Shown: positions 25,801 through 36,397 of the stretch, one piece after another
Layout: every line of letters starts with the position of its first letter
Numbering within the stretch: the first letter of the stretch is position 1
Source: Scatophagus argus
Taxonomy: Eukaryota; Chordata; Actinopteri; Scatophagidae
Assembly: GCF_020382885.2 (NCBI RefSeq)
Contig: NC_058501.1
Span: 9,238,001-9,302,000 of the forward strand
Reading direction: 5' to 3'
Length of the DNA: 64,000 nucleotides
Made by a program: the position numbers and the translations under genes
Notes under the pieces: generated by a model
The model's input: only the letters and a program-made list of their open reading frames with translations
Database searches by the model: none
What the model was told of the DNA's origin: nothing

Positions 25801-27514
25801 CTTTGGCCCCTTTTATCTTCCTTGAACTGAAATTTCTGCCTATCCTAGTGAGGCACTTCAGTTTTGATCAATGGAGCCTTTCATTCATACCTGAAAATAT
25901 TTCACATTAGCACACACTGAAAGATATCCACAAGATTTTGAAATTGCACCTCAACACAAGTCTTCATGCCTGAGGCAGCAGCATAGTGTAGGCAGGTGTT
26001 TTTCTTGTTGTCTGTGGCATTGATATCAGCAGTCTCATACTCTCCATGGTCCAGCTTTGCTCCGGTCCATGCCAGGACGATTTGTAGACATTCTGCCCGA
26101 CGCTGCTTGTCTTCATATGGCCGTGAGATCCGGGGTTGTAGTGCCCCCTCTGAGGTCAGGATCTGTGGCCCCATGCAGAGAAGGTGCAGAGATGTCTCAT
26201 TGTGCACATTACGCTTGTTAGGATTCCCATCTTTGCTTAGGAGAAAAGACCTGGAAGAAAGAACAGGAAAGGACTAACAGCTGATTGACTTGGTTACTGG
26301 CTTTGTGTACCACAACACTTGATATCAGTTTATTTCAGCTTTGGTAACTGGTAAATGCGTTTATATATTGCTTTTATAGTTTGACCGACACCTCAAAGTG
26401 CTTTATAGCAGAAGTCAACATTCACCCAGTCACACATTTACACAAACACTTGCACATGGATGGAACAGCCATTTGGAGCAATTTGGAGTTGAGTATCTTG
26501 TCCAAGGAAATTTCAAAATGTAGACTGCAGGGGTAGAGGTAAGAACCACCAGCCACTGGATACCACTCTACATACCAGGGTTCACAGCTACTAGCCTTTA
26601 TCCATTTCTTTTTCAAAGCTATTTGCAGACCTGTGGCATGTTTATTTATTTATTTTTAACACACCATAGCAAATAACACAAAGACCATATTACATCAGGA
26701 CAAATATGAGTTATCCATCCATTGAGTCATATTTATTTCTTCCACTTGACTGTGCCAATTTATCTGCTGACATTCGCTGACAACCCCCAGGCATTTTTTC
26801 CAAGTCAGGTAAGAATGCAAAATTAAGCAAGCATCTATCTAGCAGAAAAACCTGAAAGGGCCTCAGAGGAGTAAATATGAACACATGCAAGGTTGGTAGC
26901 TCATGGGATGGGAAGCTCTTGGAGCACCATCTTATTCCATGCCAGCATGTTACTGCGAGCTGCTAACAGATGGCTAGGTGGAGAAACAGATGGGACAGAG
27001 ACATATAGAGACAAAACATTTTTTTTTCTTACAATGCAGCAATACATTACTAGATGGGACCAGCTGATCGATAGCAAAGTGCTAAAAAAATAAATAAAAA
27101 AAACAAATGCTCAAAAAACACTTGATATCTGAACGGCTAGATAGGAAATATCAATAAGCATTTAACTGATATCAGGAAAAAAAACAAAAGAAGAAGCTAG
27201 TGCACAACAAATTAGTACCTCACTTCCCAACCCTTACATATCCGTTTTGCCCTCATTGACAACACCACATCCAAAAACACTGTTTGTTTCTCTGTCTGTT
27301 TGATTTTATCTGAGCCATATCCTGACCTGAGTAGGCGTGTCATGGCGTGCCGGGCAGCATAGTGCAGTGGGGTGTTGTGCTGGTAGGACTCTCCGTATGT
27401 AGAGTTGGGATCCAGAGCCTCTCTGAATTGCTGGTTGCTCTCGTACAGTTGACAGGCCAGCACCTCATCCCCATTGATGAGAGCCTTACGGAACTTGGTC
27501 GCTGTGTTTCCCAT
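1024..27514 (-). CDS. ankib1: Ankyrin repeat and IBR domain-containing protein 1 (RBR E3 ubiquitin ligase), spliced
   Basis: Predicted Ariadne-like RING-between-RING E3 ligase: ubiquitin passes from an E2 to a RING2 cysteine and then to substrate. Nineteen coding exons, read from high to low coordinate: 27514-27327, 26250-25950, 24823-24641, 23757-23640, 19246-19038, 16341-16253, 16136-15992, 15284-15118, 13826-13738, 12939-12809, 10387-10253, 9142-9056, 8730-8664, 7968-7823, 7370-7192, 7038-6987, 3799-3583, 2988-2945, 1950-1024. All junctions are GT-AG and in phase, giving about 1157 residues; human ANKIB1 is about 1089. Order of domains: ankyrin repeats (about 45-210), SP/TP-rich linker, RING1 (from 334), IBR, RING2 (about 520-550, catalytic Cys about 533), helical Ariadne-like region, ubiquitin-interacting motif (about 855-874), conserved C-terminus ending EDQVHLV. 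The start [12 protein letters not shown] matches the family start and fits an N-myristoylation signal. Because ankib1 a/b ohnologs may exist, the suffix is left open. Exon chain seen in sequence; function from the family. Confidence 0.96.
4755..4815. repeat. Short dispersed repeat tail
   Basis: ACTGTTGTGATTTGGCACTA followed by TATAAATAAATTGAACTGAA is a widespread teleost repeat end. It lies within the 3.2 kb ankib1 intron (3800-6986), which otherwise shows no gene or repeat. Confidence 0.45.
7192..9142 (-). other. ankib1: ankib1 post-RING2 helical (Ariadne-like) exons
   Basis: Exons 9142-9056, 8730-8664, 7968-7823 and 7370-7192 encode a charged, helix-prone segment: [60 protein letters not shown] and [19 protein letters not shown], then [20 protein letters not shown]. 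In Ariadne-family RBR ligases the equivalent region folds over RING2 and restrains the active site, so an autoinhibitory role is likely here. The segment closely matches human ANKIB1. The short exon 7038-6987 that follows encodes [17 protein letters not shown], a conserved Trp-rich motif. Confidence 0.92.
13127..13160. repeat. Poly-C run and CA/CG repeat
   Basis: About 15 C followed by CGCGCGTGCACGCACACACA, in an ankib1 intron. Confidence 0.9.
14418..14877. mobile_element. Probable MITE
   Basis: Left end GGTCATATTCACAAAC and right end TTTGTGAATACAGCTC are imperfect inverted repeats sharing TATTCACAAA. The interior is rich in CTTAAGA, CTCCTAA and CTTAGGAG-type words, a composition I associate with a widespread teleost MITE. 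There is no coding capacity. Borders are approximate. It lies in an ankib1 intron. Confidence 0.55.
19546..19808. repeat. Degenerate GT-flanked repeat
   Basis: A (TG)n/(GC)-bordered unit with GAGGACCCACGTTACT, several GGTTAGG words and CCTCAAAAGTGATGGAAACA. A related, more decayed copy lies at about 44590-44770 and shares AAAAGTGATGGAAACAAGAC. Confidence 0.6.
19811..19890. repeat. (GATA)n microsatellite
   Basis: About 80 bases of GATA units with two or three GACA variants near the left end, immediately after a GT run. Likely polymorphic in length. Confidence 0.95.
20016..21350 (+). mobile_element. hAT-superfamily DNA transposon, internally deleted
   Basis: Terminal inverted repeats CAGGGCTCCA (20016-20025) and TGGAGCCCTG (21341-21350) bound a 1335-bp insert. 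A subterminal inverted pair, GGTGCACC, is present near both ends. An exact 5-bp repeat ATAGC flanks the insert (20011-20015 and 21351-21355). The plus strand at about 20640-20900 encodes a hAT C-terminal dimerisation remnant: [15 protein letters not shown], then [19 protein letters not shown]. The invariant CERGF and RISVEGP blocks are retained, but about ten residues between them are missing and the rest of the transposase is gone. It is therefore non-autonomous. It lies in an ankib1 intron. Confidence 0.88.
23759..24006. repeat. Purine-rich (GA-rich) tract
   Basis: About 250 bases almost entirely A and G on plus, beginning at the ankib1 exon border at 23757, so the transcript strand is a long pyrimidine tract leading into the splice acceptor. 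It consists of irregular GGAAGG, GAGAGA and AAGGAA units without a fixed period. Confidence 0.85.
24641..27514 (-). other. ankib1: ankib1 N-terminal ankyrin-repeat exons
   Basis: Three exons (27514-27327, 26250-25950, 24823-24641) encode residues 1 to about 224. Ankyrin signatures are visible: [16 protein letters not shown] in the first exon, and NETSLHLLC and [17 protein letters not shown] in the second. The third holds [19 protein letters not shown] followed by [13 protein letters not shown]. These repeats probably bind protein partners. The junction AG|G restores an Arg codon between exons one and two. The initiator ATG sits within an exon that starts at 27611, so 97 bases of 5' UTR precede it there. 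Confidence 0.93.
26345..26595. repeat. Dispersed teleost repeat copy
   Basis: Contains the word series TTTATATATTGCTTTTATAG, CTCAAAGTGCTTTATA, CATTCACCCAGTCACACAT, GGAGCAATTTGGAGTTGAGT and CTTGTCCAAGG, which I recognise as a common dispersed repeat of fish introns. The copy is degenerate. It lies in an ankib1 intron; its class cannot be fixed by eye. Confidence 0.55.
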
Positions 27515-30056
27515 CTCTTCCCCTAACGTAGGTTCAAGCCCTGACGGACCCAGCAGTCTCTTAAGTCGTATTCGATCTGTTCAAGTCCAATAGGCCAGCA
27601 TACTGAATGTCCTGAAGAAATGAAGAAAAACAAAAAACAAGTTAAAATCCTTCCCAGCTGTGTCCAAGTTCAATAAGGCCTTGATAACTAACAAATGGTG
27701 ACTCAGCTTGTCTGTCATTAAAAAATTCAAGCACATTCTCCCAGTAAACCAAACATATTATCACCACTGTTTGCAAAAAAGCGGCCCTGCATCTTAGAGT
27801 ATTAATCTCGTCCACTCCCTGTGAATCACAAGAATGAGACTTGCAACTCCAAGGCTGGTCAGGCTGCTCTGCTACAGCCCCTTTATCAGCATCATCACTG
27901 CACTATAAAACACCTCCCTGTGTTTCTCTTTTTTTTTTTTTTTTTTTGTTTTGAAAAATGAAACATGGTGTCAACAAAGCTCAAACAGAGAGAAGGACAA
28001 GACTTCCTCCAGCATCACCAGGAGCTTCCGCCCCCACATGCCAAAGCTGTCCGTCCCACTGTGGCCGGGAGTCACTGAGAAGCAAGATATCCTCAACTCA
28101 AGAGAAACATGCAGCGAGTCAGCATTTCACTTCCACCAGAGCACCATATGGTCATGACTGTTTGGGCAATGTCATGCTTTGCTTTTATGTATTTTTGTTC
28201 AGCTACAGCACAAATGAACGGAACACAATTTCATCTCCTTCAGCACAACATATTTTTCTACATGGCACTAAATTTTTTTCATCCTGAATTCTCACCACCA
28301 TGCAAATCCTTCCACTAAATGAACCTTGACACAGTCAATTTATGTACACAATAGAAGTAGAATTAAAAAAAAATTGCTTCTTGAAAACCTTTCAAGTGTA
28401 CATACTGAATATTGAAATCTCCAAACATTAACAAGTACAACAAGGGCTGATTCCCTTGTCGTAAGCAAATTTCAAACTTTCACTTACACGACAATTGAAA
28501 ATATTTTGCAGTTTATACAAACAATGTCAAGACTGCGGGGTCTGGGCTGACTCTGGTCTAATCTTAACACAATGTCAGCAATCTAAAACTACATAGGCAA
28601 CTGTTTATGTGTGGTGTGTGTGAGAGAAAGAGTGTACGTGTGCAAGCATGTGTCACAGACAGGACTGGAAAGGGAGGGAATTCCAGTAAAAAAGCTTTAC
28701 TCAGTGGGATTTGGGGGAATTTTCAACATCATACTCAAACAACATGAATAAAATAAGAAGTCATAGAAAACTAAACATAAACATGGATACATAGTTGGAC
28801 ACAATGAGACTGCTGTGGTGACTTTAGTTCTTTTTTAAATACGACCAAAGCAATAAACTCAGTTGTGTGTTTAGCTAAATCCAATGCAGTCTCATACAAC
28901 AATCCTGCAGGAAATCGTATCTTCATTAAGGTTACAATGTTCCATTTTCATTGAAACTGTCTTAGAGAGGTGTTTATTCCACTTCAGCTAGTACCTAACA
29001 GACTGGCAACTGAGTACACTGTATATCTTAAGGCAGGTTTTGAGGTGCTCACATGTTACAATCAAGGAGAGAAGAGGAGAGACTCATTTAGTGCCACTGT
29101 CACGTTTCAACTTTTTATGCAATTCCCAAGAGAAAACCTACATTGTGGAACGACAGAGGCTGGAGCGGAGTGCGATGGATCATCAATTCCTCCTTAATCT
29201 ATATAACAGACTTGTAATCTGCGGCGACCATTGCAACAGGAGCTATGTATTCTAACAACATTAACACATTAAGCTAGCACGGAAGAAAATTACATACAAT
29301 TTAAACAGTGAGACCAGTTCACTTGACTTGCATCACTAAATCTGTGTCAGCCTGTGTGAATGAAGGACAGACGCCCTCACAACCGTATACAGTCAGAGGG
29401 AAAGACGAACAGACTACGTCCCACCTTGGTGTCCACTTGTAAACACCTTATCCTCGGTTATATAACCTCATAGTTTGTAACACATAATGCTCGATGAGGT
29501 TGACCAACTCTTCAAATGTATAACTAATTAACCTGACCAATAGTTAACGAAACTTCTCCAAGACAGCGCCATCTAACTATAGGTATCTAACAGTAGCGAC
29601 CAGGATTATAAAAGTGTAACAGTTTGTCTGCGAATCTTGCCACTTGTCACTAAACTCCTTCATGCAGGCCTTTCCCCATGTTGAGTGGTGTTCACCGTTT
29701 TCGCTAGCTCCAATCGACGGCAGTGTTTTGTGTTAATGAACAGTCTGCGAGAACGTTAAAGCTTTGTTACATTTCTGGTTAATGAAAACATTCACCAGCC
29801 AACTAACCTTACAGTACGCGAGCTGCAAACAATTCCGCGTGTGGAAAGAACCCGTGTTAATCACAATACAACACACAGCTCGCTAGCTGTATGTTATTCA
29901 AAAACATAAAAACATCATGACGCTACCATCTGCGTTGGCGAACGTCAGTGCATACGCTATCGGGTCAGCTAGCAAGCTAACCGCGCCGCTAGCCAACTTA
30001 GCTAGCACAGCTGATAAACTCACAGTAAACAATGAGTATGAAGTATTCCAACTTAC

Positions 30057-30200
30057 ACAGATGGCTCATTTCGCTGTTGTGGACCTGATCTTGTGAATTG
30101 ACTGTCAGTCGCTAGCGCAATAAACAGAGGCTTTTCTTGTTAAATGAGGTTTTTCTTCTTAAGTGAGACAAACCATGAATAATACGTGCTCAGTGCAGTG
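30057..30200 (-). promoter_or_regulatory. ankib1: ankib1 non-coding exon 1 and promoter region
   Basis: A strong donor on the minus strand (gtaagt at 30056-30051) ends a probable first exon lying above 30057. A matching acceptor at 27613-27612 starts the exon that carries the ATG. The surrounding 29.6-30.25 kb is richer in CpG than the flanks and lacks repeats, as expected of a promoter. The transcription start and the right end of the exon are not visible and are approximate. Several GCTAGC palindromes cluster here. Confidence 0.5.
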
Positions 30201-30249
30201 ATGTCGCTCCTGTCAACATTCTGTCGACTCTTTCCTGGCTACTAGGGGG

Positions 30250-30960
30250 TTGCCAGGTTTCAGCACAACCCCCAAACCACGCGAAGATTATATGGTTTGT
30301 TTTCTTAGCGATGCCATTGTGTATGAGCGTCTGTATTATATTTTAAATGCATGCAGTAACCAGCTACCGGCATGTTTTTGTTTTTGATTTAGGACCTTCT
30401 TATTCCTCACAAAGGCTCAGCGACAGAATTGTGCATATTTAAGAACCGGCAACATGAAGGACATATAAACACATCCGATGCAATTTATGTCAAATCGACA
30501 GATTCCCGTCGACAGAAAAAAATAGATTCCCCAAAAGCACTTTAAAAATCCAGTTTTCTGACTGCTAGGGTTTAATTGGTTGATAAAATGTAGAGTTAGT
30601 TCAATTTTATGTCAGACGCTCCAGTCTCCACTTCAACTCAACAGGCTGGAGTGATTGATTTGGTAGCTGTGAGTACAATAAAATGCCACTAGAGTGTGAC
30701 AGAGTCCACAGAAACAAATCGCCCGGACAAGAAGTTGTTTCCTGTCCAGCCTTAATATGAGTTTAATTAGTTGTGACTTTGGATTGGCTGTGCACACACA
30801 CACACACACACAAAATCTTGTGGGTAATATATAAATTATAGTAATTATTATATATTATAAATAGTAATTACACTTGTGCAATCATATAATGAATGAAACA
30901 AATGCACATATTAAAAGTACACATTAGCCCATCATTTGTGCAGTAAATAATCACTCAGAT
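30250..30960. other. ankib1-eomes intergenic spacer
   Basis: About 700 bases between the presumed ankib1 start and the eomes polyadenylation signal. It is AT-rich and holds a short (CA)n run at about 30793-30812 and a TATAAATTATAGTAATTA-type low-complexity patch. No gene or recognisable mobile element was seen. Confidence 0.6.
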
Positions 30961-30982
30961 AATAAATAGAGCACATATGCCT

Positions 30983-30988
30983 TTTATT
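30983..30988 (-). terminator. eomes: Probable eomes polyadenylation signal
   Basis: Minus-strand AATAAA (TTTATT on plus), about 510 bases past the eomes stop at 31501. It is the clearest signal in the correct orientation between eomes and ankib1. The 3' UTR would therefore cover about 30960-31500. Moderate confidence, as no transcript data can be consulted. Confidence 0.5.
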
Positions 30989-31500
30989 ATCAAATATCTG
31001 AACATTGCCATGACGGTATATACAGCATATTATCCTCACATTTATGAGTGCACAATTTTCATATCAACAGTCCTTCAATAAATAATCTGTTAAGACATAA
31101 GCTCAATTTGAAGGCAGATACAGTAATGTATGCACAATGAAAACTTAAACAAATGCTTTGGCATTTTTAAATTCCAAACACAGAGTTACATAAGTGGGGT
31201 GATCAAACAGTCCAGGAGGATGTATTCACTATAGACAGATTATATGGAATAAATCAGTATCGCGGGATGTTGATGCTTACTGTGTGACACATGTCCCTTG
31301 ACTTAACATCATCATTTGAATGTGTCCTTGATATGCCCTGTGTCATCACAAAAGGAAAGGAAAAACATGTATCACCACCGAGACAAATTCTGTGTGTGTG
31401 CATGACAAAGCAAGCAAATTAATATTTCTTATTCATGGTGGCAAATGAAGAACAACCAAAATGATACAATGAGGTACAATACATTTCCGAGACAACACAT

Positions 31501-34500
31501 TCAAGGGTTTGTGTAAAAGGGATAGTAAGCTGCCATGCCTTTCGATGATGGGGATTCTTTGCTATATGAGCTACTGTTGGTGGCAGCAGTGGCCAAGTCT
31601 TCACACTTGATGTCAGTGGGTGAGTGCTCTGCGCTGGGACCATTAACAGACAAGCGCCTTCGTTTGCAGGCTGTGGAATAAGAATCAGCCTTGTCTAGGG
31701 ACAGAGATGATGGCTGTGTCTCTGCCCAGGAGATCAGTCCTCCACTGCCATTCCCCTCCCCTTCCACCTGTGGTTTAACTTTGTTTGAGTCCTCTGGGAA
31801 ACCAGCCGTGGGACTGGGCCTGGGAGACCAAGGCAGGCTGGGAGCAACCTTTCTCTGGTATGCTGCTCTGGATCCCCACCCTGCAGACATGGTGGTGAAA
31901 GGAGAGTCAGGGTAGTAGCTGAGAGCGTGAGATGTTTGCATGGAGAGGGATTTGATGCCATAAGGAAGCAGGGAGCTTGAGTAATCGCCTTCATAGGGAG
32001 TGAGATCTAGCTTGTTGCTGGTGCTAGTGCCATTTCCCGCTTGCTGCATGGAGGTGACAAACCACCTCTGTGAAGCCCCATCTTCGGTCTGAGGTGAGAG
32101 GAGGCTGTTTGTCTGCGGCACTGCTCTCTCACTGTTGTAGAAGCGATTCTGGGGAAGGTTGTTGACAAATTGGTCTTGGAAGAGGGGTTGCATGGTATAG
32201 CGGGCACTGGGAACAATCTGGTGGGCACGGGGGGAGTCGCTTGGAGATGGGGTGAGGCGATCGTGTTCTGGAGCTGTGTACATCCTGAAAAATACATGGG
32301 TACTTGAGGTCAAGGGAGTTTAAAAAAAATGATGGCATGAAAATGTCTTTCGAAATGAATTTGCTCACAAACAAACAACAGAAACAAAAGATTTTAACAG
32401 CTGGTGCAATGAAACATCATCTGATGTATTTCCGTGTTGTAAAAAATAGTCTTTATAGCTGATTATATGACTGCTAAGTCATGTATGACAGTGAAGAAAA
32501 ATACTCACGAATCATAGTTATCTCTGAATCCTTTGGCAAAAGGGTTGTGATCAATTTTCAGCTGTGTGATCTAAAACAAAGAAATACAAAAGAATGAGGC
32601 ACACATTGGTGAGTGAAGACAGGGAGAGGACAAATATGGAGTTGCATCATGCAGTTACTATGAGGGCAGACTATACTAGACTATGAGGAAGCAGCACATA
32701 GCTGATTAACATGACCAGTTTTAGAGTGTCAAAGAGTTTCAGTGAATAGAAATTACAAATTGATCAAAAGAAGACATTTGCAAAGCAGGGATTTAGTTTG
32801 ATTAGAATAACTAAAGTGTAGAGCTCAAAAACTTTATGATGGCAAAGAAGAGAGGCAAGAGAGAAATGTTTCATGCTTACATCCGTATTCTGGTAGGCCG
32901 TGACAGCTATAAATTGTGTCTCTGGAAAGGTGAAGCTCTGAGTCTTCATGTCACTGCTAATGTCCTCCACCCCGTCCTCCGTCACCTCCACGATGTGCAA
33001 CCTTGGCTGGTATTTATGCAGTGATTGCAGGACGATCATCTGCATAAATTATTATCCATCAAATTACAAATGTAATTAGCTTGCTATTTTTTCTAAACAG
33101 TTCAAACGGTTGTTTTCCTACAAGTGATTTGGCCTAATGGGGCAAAATTTATTAATATTCTGCTCTCTTCAGTGTGGGTCCATTTCATTTTGTTTAAGTA
33201 GGCTGTTGGTTTACACAACTTTTGGTGACAGCAAAAGCAACATGTTAGTGCTGCATGTAATAGCCTGCAAATTCATTTCCATCCAGGCACGAATAAACAA
33301 ACAAACAAACAAAATCACCGCAGTTGTGGTCTTGACACATCTTCAGCATTAATAGTTTCCACAAAAAATATATTTATATTGCCTTTCAATCTCGTTTTTT
33401 ACGCGGTGTTTATCAGGAAAACTGATTATCAAAGCAACAAACGATTTCACTGTATTAAAAATATAAAGCTGTACATAGTTCAATGCAACTAAAATTACAC
33501 TGACATTTTTCAAATCTTTGCTGAGGCCTGTGTTTGTGTTTATTTATCGGTTCGCCGTACCTGTGAAGAACTATGACTGGTTCCTTTATTGTTGGTGAGT
33601 TTCAGTTTGCTGAAGGAGATCTCTTGTCTCATCCAGTGGGCCCCCGTGTTTGGAGACTCCGGATGGATGTAGACTTTGTTCCCTGAAATAAACAAATATA
33701 TTTTCAAACATAAGGACTCCAGTGGGACCATTTTAGCAGGATATTCATTAAAAAGGGGGCTTCAAATGGCACAACAATATTCAAAAGATACATGCATAAA
33801 AACAACCTATTTTTTTTTATCGAAGATTTACTCTTTCAAATAGAAAAAAATCCCAATTCTTCGGCCTGCTATTTTCCTATTCCGATTATTTTCATACTGT
33901 TCCATAACTTCCATAACTTAAATTAGTTGTCCTAATTTAAGTTATGGAAAACGGAAATATTTAAAATATTAAACATCGAGTTGTTTCAGTACCTTGGCTG
34001 CTGTTGTCCGCCTTCCCACAGGTGACCCATTTGCCACCTTGAAATCTCCAATGGTTTGGATCCGCCAGCACAACCTCCACAAACACGTTGTAGTGCGCCG
34101 TCAGGTTGAGACCGGCTATGTTAAAGCTGAGGAACGGGAACATCCGTCTGCAAACACAGCAGAAAACAGGCCCAAATAACAGACGGTATGGGCTACAAAC
34201 ACGATTTTATTACAGAGCAACGGAGAGCTCTTAATTCTCACAGCAAATAAAAATGTCACACGCGTGAACTGAGACAAGTTCACCAAGTTTCCCATGAAAA
34301 TGACTGAATGATTGTGTCAAGATAAAGTTGCATCCCCTTCTCTGTCTTTTCCTGCCTTCTCACCTGCCCTGCTTAGTGATGATCATCTCGGTTTGGTGCC
34401 GGTGGAACTTGAGCCACAGCGGCCGGTTGCACAGGTAGACCTGGGCCCTCATCCCCGGGACGGCGGTGGGTAGAGGTATGTTACTGAGAGCAGACCCTGA

Positions 34501-34887
34501 GCCAGTGTAGGGGGGGTAGATGCAGCCGGGGCTCTGCCCTAGCTGGTAAGCCGAACTGAAATGACTGCGGCCGGCGGCGGAGGAGGGAAATCCCGCGGGA
34601 GGCAGCACGGAGCCCAAGTGTAGAGATGAGGGGTACCTGCCAGCGCTGGACGGGGCGTAAACCGTCCCACTGGAGGCATAAGGGACAAAAGAGCAGGGGT
34701 TCGATGTTTCTGGGCTTTGTTTAGACACAGGGGGGTGGACGTAGTAGCGGTCAGCAACCATCCCCTGCTCTGCGTACCTGCTGCCAGCGGTCAGATCGTC
34801 CCCATCCACAGCCGGGGACTTGCACCTCTCATCCTCTGCGTCCTTGGTAGACGAGAAGGTGCCGCTCTCTCCTTCACTGCCCAGCAT
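31501..34887 (-). CDS. eomes: Eomesodermin (T-box transcription factor, Tbr1/Eomes/Tbx21 subfamily), spliced
   Basis: Nuclear DNA-binding regulator; in vertebrates Eomes controls mesendoderm formation, cortical progenitors and lymphocyte effector programs. Exons (high to low): 34887-34364, 34147-33993, 33682-33561, 33039-32881, 32570-32509, 32284-31501; all junctions keep frame, giving 601 residues. The T-box spans about 148-338: [96 protein letters not shown]. The C-terminal half has [41 protein letters not shown] (likely nuclear localisation) and the end [27 protein letters not shown] and VTCGKAD favour Eomes over Tbr1 or Tbx21. The N-terminus is short: the first ATG follows an in-frame stop and human EOMES has about 100 more residues before the T-box. 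Flanking cmc1 and azi2 agree with human 3p24.1. The a/b ohnolog assignment is open. Confidence 0.94.
33909..33949. repeat. Perfect 18-bp inverted repeat in eomes intron 2
   Basis: Left arm TTCCATAACTTAAATTAG (33909-33926), 5-base loop (33927-33931), right arm the exact reverse complement (33932-33949). A partial direct copy of the arm start, TTCCATAACT, lies immediately upstream. The hairpin would form in the eomes pre-mRNA, about 43 bases above the exon 2 donor in genomic coordinates. Confidence 0.9.
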
Positions 34888-35059
34888 GAGTGCCTTTCTG
34901 TTTTTACCCAGTCCTGTTTCAGAGGTTGTTCGATTTATTTGACCCCAGTTGAGATGCTTGTTCCTCTTAGAGGTCTTCGTTCTCCTCAGGAATCACCAAA
35001 GCAGCTTTTATGACAGCTATCTTGTGACGAACCCTTCTTCTTCCAGCACACGCTGCAGT
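34888..35059 (-). other. eomes: eomes 5' UTR, part within coding exon 1
   Basis: A minus-strand acceptor (T-rich tract then ttcag at 35064-35060) precedes 172 bases of leader before the ATG at 34887. The frame of the main ORF is open for about 34 codons upstream of that ATG but contains no other ATG and is closed by a TGA at about 34989-34991. A second TGA in another frame (34988-34986) would end the upstream ORF described separately. Confidence 0.55.
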
Positions 35060-36397
35060 CTGAATTATATATAAAAAAAGCTTATTGTTTAAAGCAGCTT
35101 AGATTGTAGATTGTACCTACAGTCATTGGGCTATCTGAGTCACCGACACCTGAAGTCAAGTGCCAAAGCAGCACTTTGAGTATAAACGAAAACACATTGA
35201 GATGATGGTGGAAAGTGATCGTCATATCAAAGCTGAGAATCTTTGTGGGCGTATTAGGGTGTGGTTGTGAATTTTTCACTTATAAAAGTGTTGCATTTCT
35301 GTCATTGTTTGCTTTACTGTGGCCTAACTGTAAAAGCAAGTGATCATTGACAGAGGTGTTCCTCTCCCTTTCTCTTCGAGTCACGTTCAGGGGAATTTAT
35401 TCCATTACATTTAGTGTAATAAAATAAAATATTAGTTCTGGGGCTAAAAAGGTGATGCGATAGAGGTCAAAATTTCAGATATAAACATGAACAATTTGTG
35501 ATGTAGGCTAATGCAACTGACCTGAATCCGACAATGGTCAACGATCACAAATAAATTAGGTGAACTTGTGAACCTGACTAGATTTGAATGATTAGGGGAA
35601 TTGCCTCAAGGTAAAGCCAATTTCTTGTAAATCATATGACAAACTTTAAGTAGCCTGAGGCACTGATTTTTGGGGAGTAGTTCTGTGGTGTAAAACAAAA
35701 ATGAAAGCCACCCACGATTTTTAAATTCCGTCTAATCTAAAAGTCTAATGTAAACCGCAGCTTTTTCGGTGAAAACAAATAGCTCTATTTTATAACAACG
35801 TGTCAATCCTACATTTTTACCAAAAAAAAAAGTTAAAAAAAATAACATTAGCCATGCATTCACTCTTCCAAACATTTCTTTGTGGAAAAAAAATGAGCAA
35901 ATTTAGTCTAGTTTCTAAGTAAGAGACTAGGTGCTGTTAATCCTATGTTATTATTCAGAGTTAATGAATTTGCATTCATTCAGTTCTGATGCGGTTCCGC
36001 GTCCCAACGGGACATCCGACGTGAAAAAGGGAAATAGACAATTATTTTTCCGTTTGAAGAAACATGTGATGTTTCTTCGATCAGACAGTCCGATGTGAGA
36101 TACGTCAACAAACAAATGTAAAGTTCCTATCGAGAAAATAAAGAATAAAGTAATTTAAATAAATTGGTGTATATACAAATAAAAATTATTTATCGTGGCT
36201 TCATTTTCTCTAATTAATTTCAGTGATTATGTTTCTATTTTTGTTTTTTTATATATTTTATTTTGGGATGAGAAATGTTTTCATTTCTTATTTACTACAA
36301 TATTAAATGAAACAATTATTTAATTCCGCAGTGTAATAACCACGCATTTTAATTCATATATCCTAAGTAAAAATAAATGTGGAAAACATAAACTTAC

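Noticed and set aside
31501..34887. Alternative identity as tbr1 or tbx21
   Set aside because: The T-box and C-terminal blocks ([29 protein letters not shown], end YYPFYTNP) and linkage to cmc1/azi2 match Eomes better; Tbr1 has VDVILADP and VPCGKAD at those places.
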